Origin: Flavobacterium foetidum
GTDB taxonomy: Bacteria > Bacteroidota > Bacteroidia > Flavobacteriales > Flavobacteriaceae
Direction of reading: 5' to 3'
DNA length: 58,084 bases
NCBI RefSeq assembly: GCF_004634245.1
Contig: NZ_SJTF01000021.1
Coordinates: forward strand, 1-58,084
The position numbers and the translations under genes were made by a program. A model generated the notes under the pieces. It had not been told where the DNA came from. It ran no database searches and was given only the letters and a program-made list of their open reading frames with translations. The number at the start of each line of letters is the position of its first letter. Position 1 is the first letter of the stretch. Of this stretch, positions 50,693 through 58,084 are shown piece after piece.

Positions 50693-51730
50693 ATGAAATA
50701 CACAACATTACCCAACACCGATATAAAAGTTAGTAAAATCTGTCTCGGAACAATGACTTTCGGACAACAGAATACCGAAGCTGAAGGTCATGAGCAAATG
50801 GACTACGCTTTAGAAAGAGGAGTAAACTTTTTTGATACGGCTGAAATGTATTCGGTTCCGGCAAATGAGGCAACTTACGGAAGCACCGAAAAAATTATCG
50901 GGACTTGGTTTAAGAAATCAGGAAATAGAGATAAGGTTATTTTGGCCTCTAAAATCGCTGGCCCAAATCCGAATTTTGGATACATGCGCGAGAAACTGGA
51001 TTTTTCGCCAACAAGCATTAAGTATGCAGTTGAAAACAGTTTAAAAAGACTGCAGACGGATTATATCGATTTGTACCAAATGCACTGGCCGGAAAGAAAA
51101 ACGAACAATTTCGGACAGCGTGCTTTTCACGGACATGATGATGTTTGGGAAGATAACTTCAGAGAAATATTGGAAACTTTTGACGGATTAATCAAAGAAG
51201 GGAAAATCAAACATATTGGAGTTTCAAACGAAAATGCTTGGGGTATGATGCGTTTGTTGGAAGAAAGCAAATACAACAATCTGCCAAGAATCAAAACCGT
51301 TCAAAATCCGTATTCGTTATTGAATCGTTTGTTTGAAGTGAATTCTGCCGAAGTTTCAAAATACGAAAATGTTGGTTTGCTGGGATATTCACCTTTAGCC
51401 TTTGGAGTTTTGACTGGAAAATTCCTGACAGGAGAAAGTCACCCGAAAGCGAGAATTAACCTTTTTCCGCAATACAAACGTTACAATAGCGAACAATGTA
51501 CACAAGCAACAAAACTGTATCAGGAAATCGCTAAAAAACATGGTTTAACGTTAACTCAATTGGCAATGGGATTTGTATTGCAACAGCCTTTCTTGACAAG
51601 TGCCATTATCGGAGCAACCACTTTGGAACAATTAAAAGAAAACATCGACACCATTGATGTGGTGCTTTCGAAACAAATTCTCGCCGAAATTGATGCGGTT
51701 CAGGCTATTATTCCTGATCCGGCTCCTTGA
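50693..51730 (+). CDS. Aldo/keto reductase (Tas-like)
   Basis: A 345-aa NADPH-dependent reductase with a TIM-barrel fold. Catalytic Tyr is in FFDTAEMYSVP (Asp/Tyr), with Lys in VILASKIAGPN and His in LYQMHWPER. The Tas-type long loop (GQRAFHGHDDVWEDNF) and C-terminal cofactor block (TSAIIGATTLEQLKENI) are present. The substrate is not readable. The ATG at 50693 follows a short A-rich spacer and gives the usual KYTTLPNTDIKVSKICLG start, so the six upstream codons are left out. Confidence 0.92.
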   Translation: MKYTTLPNTDIKVSKICLGTMTFGQQNTEAEGHEQMDYALERGVNFFDTAEMYSVPANEATYGSTEKIIGTWFKKSGNRDKVILASKIAGPNPNFGYMREKLDFSPTSIKYAVENSLKRLQTDYIDLYQMHWPERKTNNFGQRAFHGHDDVWEDNFREILETFDGLIKEGKIKHIGVSNENAWGMMRLLEESKYNNLPRIKTVQNPYSLLNRLFEVNSAEVSKYENVGLLGYSPLAFGVLTGKFLTGESHPKARINLFPQYKRYNSEQCTQATKLYQEIAKKHGLTLTQLAMGFVLQQPFLTSAIIGATTLEQLKENIDTIDVVLSKQILAEIDAVQAIIPDPAP

Positions 51731-52048
51731 TTTTTTTGCCACGAAGACACTAAGGCGCGACGTTTTTGTTGAAGCTTGTTGAATTTGCTCGCAATCCCGA
51801 TAGTTATCGGAAGTAGAGTCGCAAAGTTTTTTAAATAGCCCCTAGCTTCAGCTAGGAGAACAAGATCGAAATCGAAAAGGGCTTCAGCCAAACTAGCAAA
51901 GTTTGGCTGAAGCCCTTTTCTTTGTATTTATATTTTCATCCAGCTAAAGCTGGACGTTATTGAATTTAAAAATTTAAACTTTGCGACTCTGTGTCTTTGC
52001 GAGATTAAAAACAAAAAATATTGTGTCTTAGTGCCTTTGTGGCAAAAA
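51731..52048. repeat. Nested inverted repeat element with 21-bp perfect hairpin
   Basis: The 318-bp gap contains no gene. Outer arms TTTTTTTGCCACGAAGACAC (51731 onward) and GTGTCTTAGTGCCTTTGTGG (to 52042) are an imperfect inverted repeat. The core is a perfect 21-bp hairpin: GAAAAGGGCTTCAGCCAAAC (51876 onward) against 51902-51922, with an AGCAA loop. Around it are TAGCTTCAGCTAGGAG and ATCCAGCTAAAGCTGGAC small palindromes, and CTTTGNNN-type 8-bp repeats near 51979-52002. Confidence 0.88.
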
Positions 52049-52672
52049 TCAATAATACATCACCAAAAGGATTTTCTTTTTAGAATTGTCAATCGTTTTT
52101 TCGAGCGCGCCAAAAAATTTTTCATTTACCATTGGGCATCCGTAACTGTAGCAAATAGGATAAGGCTGTTCCTCAAAAGGTACTTTAGAATATTTGTGCA
52201 GTACAATATTTCGGTCAAAAGCATTGCTGTTTGTTTTATCAAGACCGTATAATTTATAGGCTTTTCCGAAACTTCCTGAATACGAACTGCCAATGGCATA
52301 TTTGCCGAGCGAACTCGATTTAGAATCTTTTACGTTGCTGAATTTTAATTGCCCTTCAATATCCGTTTTAGAACCTATGCCATGCGCAACCAAACCTTTA
52401 TCGATTATTGTATCATTTTTAAGATTGTAAACAAAAAAGCGGTTCTTTCCCGATTCAACCTTCATGTCAAGAAAAAAAGCAATTTCAGAATTGTACTTCG
52501 GTGTTTTTTTTAAGAAACCTTTCATTTCTGCAACGTGGCTTTTTAAATTTTCTTCATACGAATAAATCGCTTTTGTATTTTCATGCATTTTCTTTTTTTC
52601 CTTCTTATCTGTACAATTAAAACTCGTAAAGATTATGAAGCCAAATAACAAAAGACAGATTGCGTTTTTCAT
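52049..52672 (-). CDS. L,D-transpeptidase-like (YkuD_2) lipoprotein
   Basis: A 207-aa lipoprotein (Cys20 after MKNAICLLLFGFIIFTSFN). The catalytic domain (about 50-207) matches the murein L,D-transpeptidase family YkuD_2: IVLHKYSKVP provides the His and SYGCPMVNE the nucleophile Cys. It probably remodels or trims peptidoglycan in the periplasm. The ATG at 52672 is chosen over 52684 because it starts a cleaner signal peptide. Confidence 0.85.
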   Translation of the reverse strand: MKNAICLLLFGFIIFTSFNCTDKKEKKKMHENTKAIYSYEENLKSHVAEMKGFLKKTPKYNSEIAFFLDMKVESGKNRFFVYNLKNDTIIDKGLVAHGIGSKTDIEGQLKFSNVKDSKSSSLGKYAIGSSYSGSFGKAYKLYGLDKTNSNAFDRNIVLHKYSKVPFEEQPYPICYSYGCPMVNEKFFGALEKTIDNSKKKILLVMYY

Positions 52673-52779
52673 GTTTTGTAACAATTATTTTGATTTGATA
52701 AAGAAACACAAAGAAACATAGATTTGAAAGTAAAACTATGCTTCGATGTGCAGGAATAATGCTCCCCAATGCATTATTG

Positions 52780-53943
52780 CTAATTATTCTCAACAGTATA
52801 TCCTTTAACCTTTGCAAAGGCTACCACAGAAGTATTTATGGCGTTGCCTAAATCATCTTGTTTTTTGGTTTTTTTGGCTTCATTGTCAATATATTCTTGG
52901 CGTTTCTTTGCCAAAACGCTGATTTCTTTCTGAATGGTTTCTCTTTCTTTTGATTTTGCCGCTACAATTGTTTTTATTTCGGCTTCCGATTTATTCTGTA
53001 GCTCAGCTGGCAGTTCGTCTTTTCTTATTTTAGAAATCGCATTGGCGTCATCTTTTGTTTTATCAACCAAGTCCCAGCTTTCATTTTTATAAGCGGCTTT
53101 AGATTTGCTCACTGCACGGGCAGTATAATTGGCGTTCGAAACTTTTTTGGCATTTTGATCCTGCATCACCTGATTCATTTTTTTCTCAGCGCCCTTTGCA
53201 CCGTAATTAATGTAGGTTTTGTTCATTTTTTCATCGCATTTAGCAATTTCTTCATCATAAGGAGTTGCAATGTATTCTACGGCTCTATCGGAATCAATAT
53301 TGAAATATTTTCCTTTTCCGTAATCAGCTCCGTCTTTCCAAAGTATTCTTATGCCTTCGGTTTTGTTGCCACAGAAAATAGTATTTACATAGATATCATT
53401 TTTCAAAGCATTGCTGATGGCTTCTTTATAATTGATTTTTCCCTGATTAAATTCTTCGTTTCCTGCTATGTAAATCAATTTCATGCTGTTTTTTTCTCCA
53501 GCCCATTTCAAATCTTTTACTGCATCTTGAATTACCGCACCGCAATATTCTTCGCCACCGTTTGTACGCAGGGCAAATAATTGTTCCGAAATCAAATCCA
53601 GATCAGTAGAAAGTGGCGTGATTTGTCGGATATAATTTGATTTTTCGCTCAAACCGCTATTTCCATACTCGTATAATGCTATTTCAATTTCAGGCGTTTT
53701 TCCTTCGTATTTTAAAGTGGTCAGTGTGTTTACGATATCCCATAATCTGGCTTTCGCCTGATCAATTAATCCGTCCATGCTGCTTGAAGTGTCCAGTAGA
53801 AGCGCAACCTGAATTTTGGTTGTCGATGCATCATCTGATTTTCCAATTTCTGTTTTCGGTTTTGGTTTTGCAGCAGATGAGTTACAAGCCGCAAATGATA
53901 AGGTCATTGCCAAAAATGCTGTTATAAAAAGATTTGATTTCAT
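52780..53943 (-). CDS. VWA domain lipoprotein
   Basis: A 387-aa lipoprotein (lipobox FAAC, Cys20). A von Willebrand factor A domain (about 45-230) carries a complete MIDAS DTSSSMDG and the later Thr/Asp positions (LRTNGGEEYC; YIAGNEEFNQG). A C-terminal ~140 residues form charged helices with coiled-coil character (KSKERETIQKEISVLAKKRQ). It probably binds a divalent metal and a partner protein at the cell surface. Its promoter has the same layout as that of the SIMPL gene (see the 54 kb and 55 kb promoter features). The gene two places further on encodes the LytS-type kinase. Confidence 0.85.
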   Translation of the reverse strand: MKSNLFITAFLAMTLSFAACNSSAAKPKPKTEIGKSDDASTTKIQVALLLDTSSSMDGLIDQAKARLWDIVNTLTTLKYEGKTPEIEIALYEYGNSGLSEKSNYIRQITPLSTDLDLISEQLFALRTNGGEEYCGAVIQDAVKDLKWAGEKNSMKLIYIAGNEEFNQGKINYKEAISNALKNDIYVNTIFCGNKTEGIRILWKDGADYGKGKYFNIDSDRAVEYIATPYDEEIAKCDEKMNKTYINYGAKGAEKKMNQVMQDQNAKKVSNANYTARAVSKSKAAYKNESWDLVDKTKDDANAISKIRKDELPAELQNKSEAEIKTIVAAKSKERETIQKEISVLAKKRQEYIDNEAKKTKKQDDLGNAINTSVVAFAKVKGYTVENN

Positions 53944-54227
53944 AATATTAGTTTTTAATTGGATGATTACAGATCAAACTTAGAAACAAAAAAGGCCTAT
54001 TTTTCAGACAAAGGGTGAAACGGTGTTTTGACTTGGTGAAATGGTCTCAGCTTACTAAATTATCTGTTGAGTATAATTATTTTCAGCACATAGAAACATA
54101 GGTTTTGTAACTTAAAAAAGGCGTTTCACTTCATAATGATAAACATAGCTAGGTGAAAATCAAGATTTTTTTAAATCTATGTTTCCATATGTTAAATTAA
54201 TTTTTGTGGAAATTGCGACTTAACAGG
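53944..54227. other. VWA gene upstream region
   Basis: A 284-bp gap. The first 100 bp hold the VWA promoter; the rest (54045-54227) is AT-rich with no reading frame, repeat or terminator that I can support. Confidence 0.5.
53975..54044 (-). promoter_or_regulatory. VWA gene promoter with 21-bp-spaced direct repeats
   Basis: On the minus strand, CCATTTCACC (54044-54035), then CCGTTTCACC (54023-54014), exactly 21 bp apart, then an AAAAATA element (54004-53998), and an exact -7 box TAAGTTTG (53982-53975), 31 bases before the ATG. The same elements with identical distances precede the SIMPL gene. The 21-bp repeat spacing is typical of LytTR regulator sites, and a LytTR gene lies at 57153. Confidence 0.75.
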
Positions 54228-55187
54228 TTAGTTTTGTTTTGGTGCATTGATATTTAAAGTTTTTAAATCGCCATTTGGTGTAACCAGAATAAACTCTTTG
54301 TCTCCTTTTACAGTTTGTTTCTTTTCTCTGTTAATGACAATTTTTACTTCATATTGTACCTGAATAACCGGTTCTAAAACCGAGGGATTAAGGATAAAAT
54401 CAAACTCTTTACCAAAAACCGGCTGATAATAAAGCGTAGTCGATTTGTTGGCTTGGTTAATATTTGAGTTTCTTTTTAAGTTTAAAGAAGAGCTGTTGTA
54501 AGCCTCGTAAGATTTATACATTTCTACTGGCAAGTTTACAACAAAATCATCAGCGATTCTTTTTTCTGCGTTTGTAAAGGTTTCGCCAAGTAGCAGTTCG
54601 TAGTTTTTTATTTTTTCCTGAATCAGCAGTTTGGCTTTGGTCATCATTTCTTTTTTGATGGTTTCCAAAGCATTTGAAAAGTAATCCACTCGCACCAAAT
54701 CGTAAATTTCATTATTGGATAAAATGGAAATAAATTCATTTAACTGATTCGGATCGGAAAATTTAATGTGAATGTTTTTCTTCAATTCAAATCCAATCGG
54801 AACTTCATTATAGGTTTTTCGGCTGAATACTTTTTTTTCGACTTCATATTCATAAACCGGAACAAACGAAATCATATCGACAAACGTTTCAACGCCTTTT
54901 TTAAGTTTGATTTCGTTTAGCGCCTGAGTGATTCTTTGGTCCGATAATTCGTTGACTTCTTTGGTGGTTTTGCCCGTTTGGGTGATGCTGAAAATAGCGG
55001 TATAAGAATCTGCTTTAACATTGGCAAGCCCTTTTACGCTTGCAACTATTCCGTCGCTAGAAGGAAAATTGATGTTAATCGAGCTTTGTGCATTATACTG
55101 ATTTTGATAATTCACATTTCCCGAAACTTGGGCAATTGTAAAATGCGAAACTAAAATGATTAAAAGAGATAAGAATAGTTTTTTCAT
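54228..55187 (-). CDS. SIMPL domain secreted protein
   Basis: A 319-aa protein with a Sec signal peptide (ends near FTIAQ) and a SIMPL (DUF541) domain (about 45-250), with GLANVKADSYTAIFSI and TKEVNELSDQRITQAL, then FVPVYEYEVEKKVF. SIMPL proteins form oligomers in the periplasm or outer membrane and have been linked to stress resistance; the substrate or partner is unknown. It shares its promoter layout with the VWA gene, so they are probably coregulated. Confidence 0.82.
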   Translation of the reverse strand: MKKLFLSLLIILVSHFTIAQVSGNVNYQNQYNAQSSININFPSSDGIVASVKGLANVKADSYTAIFSITQTGKTTKEVNELSDQRITQALNEIKLKKGVETFVDMISFVPVYEYEVEKKVFSRKTYNEVPIGFELKKNIHIKFSDPNQLNEFISILSNNEIYDLVRVDYFSNALETIKKEMMTKAKLLIQEKIKNYELLLGETFTNAEKRIADDFVVNLPVEMYKSYEAYNSSSLNLKRNSNINQANKSTTLYYQPVFGKEFDFILNPSVLEPVIQVQYEVKIVINREKKQTVKGDKEFILVTPNGDLKTLNINAPKQN

Positions 55188-55210
55188 GATTTTGATTTTT
55201 GATTCGGAAG

Positions 55211-55280
55211 CAAATGTATTGCAGGGAAAAACGTATTTTTGGCAGAATGGGTCAACAGGCCGTTTGACTTGGTAAAAGAT
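55211..55280 (-). promoter_or_regulatory. SIMPL gene promoter with 21-bp-spaced direct repeats
   Basis: On the minus strand, ATCTTTTACC (55280-55271), then CCTGTTGACC (55259-55250), 21 bp apart, AAAAATA (55240-55234), and -7 box TACATTTG (55218-55211), 23 bases before the ATG. The distances match the VWA promoter exactly: 21 bp between repeats, 16 bp from the element to the repeat start and 16 bp to the -7 box. The central AAGTCAAA is also conserved. Confidence 0.72.
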
Positions 55281-55332
55281 ATAGGATAGGAATCTGAAAT
55301 TGGGTTACTTTACATTTTCTAAATTACTTATT

Positions 55333-57156
55333 GTGAAGCGTAATATTTTAATCGTTTTTAGTCTGTTTTTAGTAATGCTTTTTTTTCCGCAACGAATAAA
55401 AGCTCAATCTGCTCCTACGTCTAAGATTGAAAACAGCAAAAAAGCCAAAATGAATAAAGCGGCTGAAGATTTATCCAATGCAATTGATGAAAATGACGAA
55501 TCTAAAATTGCACAGAATTATGAGAAACTGGCTAACGAGTTTCTGAATAAAGGCGATAATGCCAAGGCCGAAGATTATTTTAAAAGGGCTTTAAACAGTT
55601 ATACTAAACTAAAACTGACAGAAGACAAAACCCGTGTTACCAGAAGTCTTGCCAAAACACAGGAAAATCAGAAAAACTTTGGCTCGGCGATTAAAAACTA
55701 TGAAAGGGCTGGGTCTTTAACAAAAGACGCGGTTGAAGAAAAAATCAATTTGAATGATGCCAATCGTCTGAAAAATCAGTCCAATCCGGCAAGTCAGACA
55801 GATTTTGTCGATTCTAATATTGATTTACTGAAAAAGGAAAACAAAGCCGCAGAGGTGACCGATGCTTATGTGCAAAAAGCGCAGAATTCGCTGCAGTTAA
55901 AAGACAAAGAAGTAGCGATTGAAAGCTATAAAAAAGCATTAGTCTACGCCAAAGATAAACCTGAGGATGTGATTAAAATTAAAAATGAAATTGCCAAGGT
56001 TTATGCTGAGGACAATCAGTTTGATAAGGCGCTTGCTATTAATGAAAAGATACTTGCAGAAGCCAGGAAGAAAAATGATTATTCTACCGAAATAAAACAG
56101 CTGCAATCGCTTTCGTCTATTTATTTTGAAAAACAAGAACCCGAAAAGGCAATCTCATCCTTAAAAGAAGCCTATGATTTGTCTTTTCAAAAAGGCAATT
56201 CGGCCGAAGCTAAAAATAGTTTGTCTTCTTTGGTAAAATATTATAAAACCAAAGGACAGAATAAAGAAAGCATGGCTTTGTATGAGCAGTTTCTTGAAAA
56301 TTTCGACAAACTCATTCATTCTGATACTACATTGATTGATGCGAAGACTTTTCAGATTACAGAAGAAAAAATCCGTCAGCTGGAAAAAGAAAAAATTCTG
56401 AAAGACGAACTGATTTCGAAGAAAAACAATTTCAATTATTTCCTGATTGGTTCGGTTGGTTTGTTGCTGCTTTTGTTTTTATTTATTGTGAAAGCTTTGT
56501 ATTCCATTAAAATTAAAAATAAAGAAATCGCTTTGCAATCTTTGCGTCGTGAGATGAATCCGCATTTTATTTTTAACAGTCTGAATAGCGTCAACCAGTT
56601 TATTTCGGAAAATAAAGAATTGGAAGCCAATAAGTATTTGACGTCGTATTCAAACCTTATGCGCGATACGATGGAAAACTCCAATAAAGATTTTATTACC
56701 CTAGATAAAGAAGCCGAACAGCTCCAGAAATATTTGGCATTGGAGCATATGCGTTTTCAGGATAAGTTTGATTTCGAAATTTATGTGGATGAATCGCTCG
56801 ATGCCGAAAGAGTTTTTGTTCCGAATATGATTTTACAGCCTCATCTTGAAAACGCCATCTGGCACGGATTACGCTATTTGGATAAGAAAGGTTTTTTGTC
56901 TTTACGATTTGATTATAAAAATGGAAAAATCATCGTAACGATTGAAGACAACGGAATTGGTTTAACCAAAAGCGGTGAACTTAAAACAAAAAACCAAAAA
57001 ATATACGAATCTCGAGGTTTGAACAATACCAAAGAACGAATTGCACTTTTGAATGAATTGTATAAAAAGGAAATTACATTTAGAATTGTAGAAAAAGAAG
57101 GACTGGAATCTGGCACAATGGTTCAAATCGTTTTTCCATTAATTGATAAAATATGA
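55333..57156 (+). CDS. LytS-type sensor histidine kinase with TPR sensor region
   Basis: A 607-aa protein. The signal sequence KRNILIVFSLFLVMLFFP follows the GTG at 55333, chosen over the upstream TTG (55300) because it gives a clean signal peptide. TPR repeats fill the periplasmic part (about 40-330), then a short coiled coil, one transmembrane helix (about 370-388) and a LytS-type cytosolic kinase: REMNPHFIFNSLNSVNQF (phospho-accepting His), PHLENAIWHGL (N box) and IEDNGIGL (G box). It overlaps the LytTR regulator gene by 4 bp (ATGA) and passes phosphate to it. It should sense a periplasmic or envelope signal. Confidence 0.92.
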   Translation: MKRNILIVFSLFLVMLFFPQRIKAQSAPTSKIENSKKAKMNKAAEDLSNAIDENDESKIAQNYEKLANEFLNKGDNAKAEDYFKRALNSYTKLKLTEDKTRVTRSLAKTQENQKNFGSAIKNYERAGSLTKDAVEEKINLNDANRLKNQSNPASQTDFVDSNIDLLKKENKAAEVTDAYVQKAQNSLQLKDKEVAIESYKKALVYAKDKPEDVIKIKNEIAKVYAEDNQFDKALAINEKILAEARKKNDYSTEIKQLQSLSSIYFEKQEPEKAISSLKEAYDLSFQKGNSAEAKNSLSSLVKYYKTKGQNKESMALYEQFLENFDKLIHSDTTLIDAKTFQITEEKIRQLEKEKILKDELISKKNNFNYFLIGSVGLLLLLFLFIVKALYSIKIKNKEIALQSLRREMNPHFIFNSLNSVNQFISENKELEANKYLTSYSNLMRDTMENSNKDFITLDKEAEQLQKYLALEHMRFQDKFDFEIYVDESLDAERVFVPNMILQPHLENAIWHGLRYLDKKGFLSLRFDYKNGKIIVTIEDNGIGLTKSGELKTKNQKIYESRGLNNTKERIALLNELYKKEITFRIVEKEGLESGTMVQIVFPLIDKI

Positions 57157-57902
57157 TGACGCTCCAAAAAATAAAAAGTGTAATTGTTGAAGATGAGCTC
57201 GCCGCGCGTGAAGTGCTCAAAAATTATTTGAGCAAATACTGTCCGCAGGTTGAGGTTATCGGAGAAGCACAGAACATCAAAGAAGCGGTTCCGTTGCTCC
57301 ATGAACTGAAACCGCAATTGGTTTTTCTAGATGTCGAAATGCCTTTCGGAAATGCTTTTGATGTTTTGGAAGCTTGTAAAGATTTGCATTTTGAAACCAT
57401 TTTTGTCACGGCTTTTTCGGAATATTCGCTTCGTGCTTTGAATCAGAGTGCGGCTTATTATCTTTTAAAGCCAATTAGTATTGAAGAATTGATTATTGCG
57501 GTTAATAAGGTTCAACATCAGATTATGAATCATGAAATCTTCAACAGAAATAAAATTATTGTTGAAAATTTCCACGAGCAGAAACCCGAAAAACAACAAG
57601 TCATTCTGCCAACACTCGAAGGTTTTGAAGTAGTAAAAATGGAAGAAATTGTACGTCTTCGCGGTAACGGCAATTTTACCGATTTGTATTTGAATAATGG
57701 AAGCAAAAAAATGGTATGCCGTTTTTTAAAACATTTTTCAGAAATTCTGCCATTGCCTTTTATGAGGGTACACAAATCGCATATTGTCAATATCAATTGC
57801 GTGAAATCGTACAACAAAGGCGGGATTGTGACGCTTAATGATGGTGCTGAAATTGAAGTTTCGCCAACTTATAAAGAAGAGTTCCTAAAGAGCTTTAAAT
57901 AA
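57153..57902 (+). CDS. LytTR response regulator
   Basis: A 249-aa regulator. The receiver domain (about 6-125) has the acidic pair ED (13-14), phospho-acceptor Asp60 (FLDVEMPFG), TAFSEYS and LLKPIS (Lys). The C-terminal LytTR DNA-binding domain (about 150-245) has VRLRGNGNFTDLYL, FMRVHKSHIVNINCV and GAEIEVSPTYKEEF. LytTR proteins bind direct repeats separated by about two helical turns, matching the pairs found before the VWA and SIMPL genes. ATGA overlap with the kinase gene indicates coupled translation. Confidence 0.94.
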   Translation: MMTLQKIKSVIVEDELAAREVLKNYLSKYCPQVEVIGEAQNIKEAVPLLHELKPQLVFLDVEMPFGNAFDVLEACKDLHFETIFVTAFSEYSLRALNQSAAYYLLKPISIEELIIAVNKVQHQIMNHEIFNRNKIIVENFHEQKPEKQQVILPTLEGFEVVKMEEIVRLRGNGNFTDLYLNNGSKKMVCRFLKHFSEILPLPFMRVHKSHIVNINCVKSYNKGGIVTLNDGAEIEVSPTYKEEFLKSFK

Positions 57903-57913
57903 TTCGTTTCCTT

Positions 57914-58084
57914 TCCTGCAAGGTTTTCAAAACCTTGTAGGTATAAGTATGTAGAAGTAAAAAGTATAACACCTACAAGGTTTTGGAAACCTTGCAGGAA
58001 AAAAAAACTTCGCGCCGTAGGTAATAAGTATGTAGAAGTAAAAAGGATAACACCTACAAGGTTTTGGAAACCTTGCAGGAGAAA
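57914..58084. repeat. Three 29-bp palindromes in a partial tandem duplication
   Basis: TCCTGCAAGGTTTTC...GTAGGT palindrome at 57914-57942, with inverted-type copies at 57971-57999 and 58052-58080. A 57-bp stretch (57943-57999, beginning ATAAGTATGTAGAAGTAAAA) recurs at 58024-58080, an offset of 81 bp, with one visible mismatch (TAT to GAT). The array runs to the window end. Confidence 0.9.

Noticed and set aside
1..58084. tRNA, rRNA, phage genes, integrase or attachment sites
   Set aside because: I looked for cloverleaf-like T-loop signatures and for mobile gene products and found none, although a dedicated search program could not be run.

Overview
The window is ordinary chromosome from a Flavobacterium-like member of the Bacteroidota. 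The evidence is the low GC content, the exact Bacteroidota -7 promoter box (TAnnTTTG) about 16-31 bases before many start codons, a C-terminal type IX secretion sorting domain, many Sec/lipoprotein signals, and close resemblance of SerS, MetG, Lgt, RsmA, MgtE, NhaA and the OlsF-like acyltransferase to proteins of that group. I see no phage, insertion sequence, integrase, CRISPR array, tRNA or rRNA.

Layout. 1-10.2 kb: minus-strand genes for a SpmA/SpmB-type membrane protein, an AlkZ-like winged-helix protein, a PolB-type 3'-5' exonuclease, Ogt, an NAD-binding epimerase-like protein, and a three-gene run (GNAT-nitrilase fusion, small zinc-ribbon protein, membrane M28 peptidase). 10.2-23.1 kb: a short SSB, DUF2461, ferritin, an OmpA-type porin, a coupled HAD hydrolase/CAT-like pair, a DMT transporter, a flotillin/NfeD-like pair and a T9SS cargo protein. 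23.1-34.2 kb: a frameshifted small gene, metG, a secreted GH43 enzyme between two copies of a dispersed repeat, a CDGSH protein, a secreted protein with a DinB-like C-terminus, several lipoproteins, and serS. 34.2-43 kb: lgt, a TPR protein, DUF4286, a toxin-antitoxin-like nucleotidyltransferase pair, rsmA-mgtE, proC, and nhaA with a frameshifted lipoprotein gene. 43-46.5 kb: a 2-hydroxyacid dehydrogenase and five small membrane proteins (DUF805, TM2, DUF4234, DUF2752, DUF805), three of them preceded by the same compact RNA-like leader. 46.5-58.1 kb: an OlsF-like lipid acyltransferase, xth, an OmpA lipoprotein, an aldo/keto reductase, an L,D-transpeptidase-like protein, and a group made of a VWA lipoprotein, a SIMPL protein and a LytS/LytTR two-component system.

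Two regulatory patterns stand out. First, a leader of about 30 nt occurs three times, at 44266, 45064 and 46094. It can be drawn as a small H-type pseudoknot, has an exactly conserved 11-nt spacing, and probably corresponds to the DUF805-type candidate RNA motifs. Second, the VWA and SIMPL genes have a shared promoter layout with identical internal distances: two direct repeats 21 bp apart, then a TATTTTT element, then a -7 box. This suits control by a LytTR regulator, and one is encoded next door.

The intergenic DNA is rich in dispersed repeats: 29-bp palindromes in inverted pairs, nested long inverted repeats beginning GCCAC, a tandem unit of about 200 bp, a 70-bp tandem unit, and tracts with 8-bp periodicity. 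They resemble REP/MITE-type elements, but no transposase is encoded in the window.
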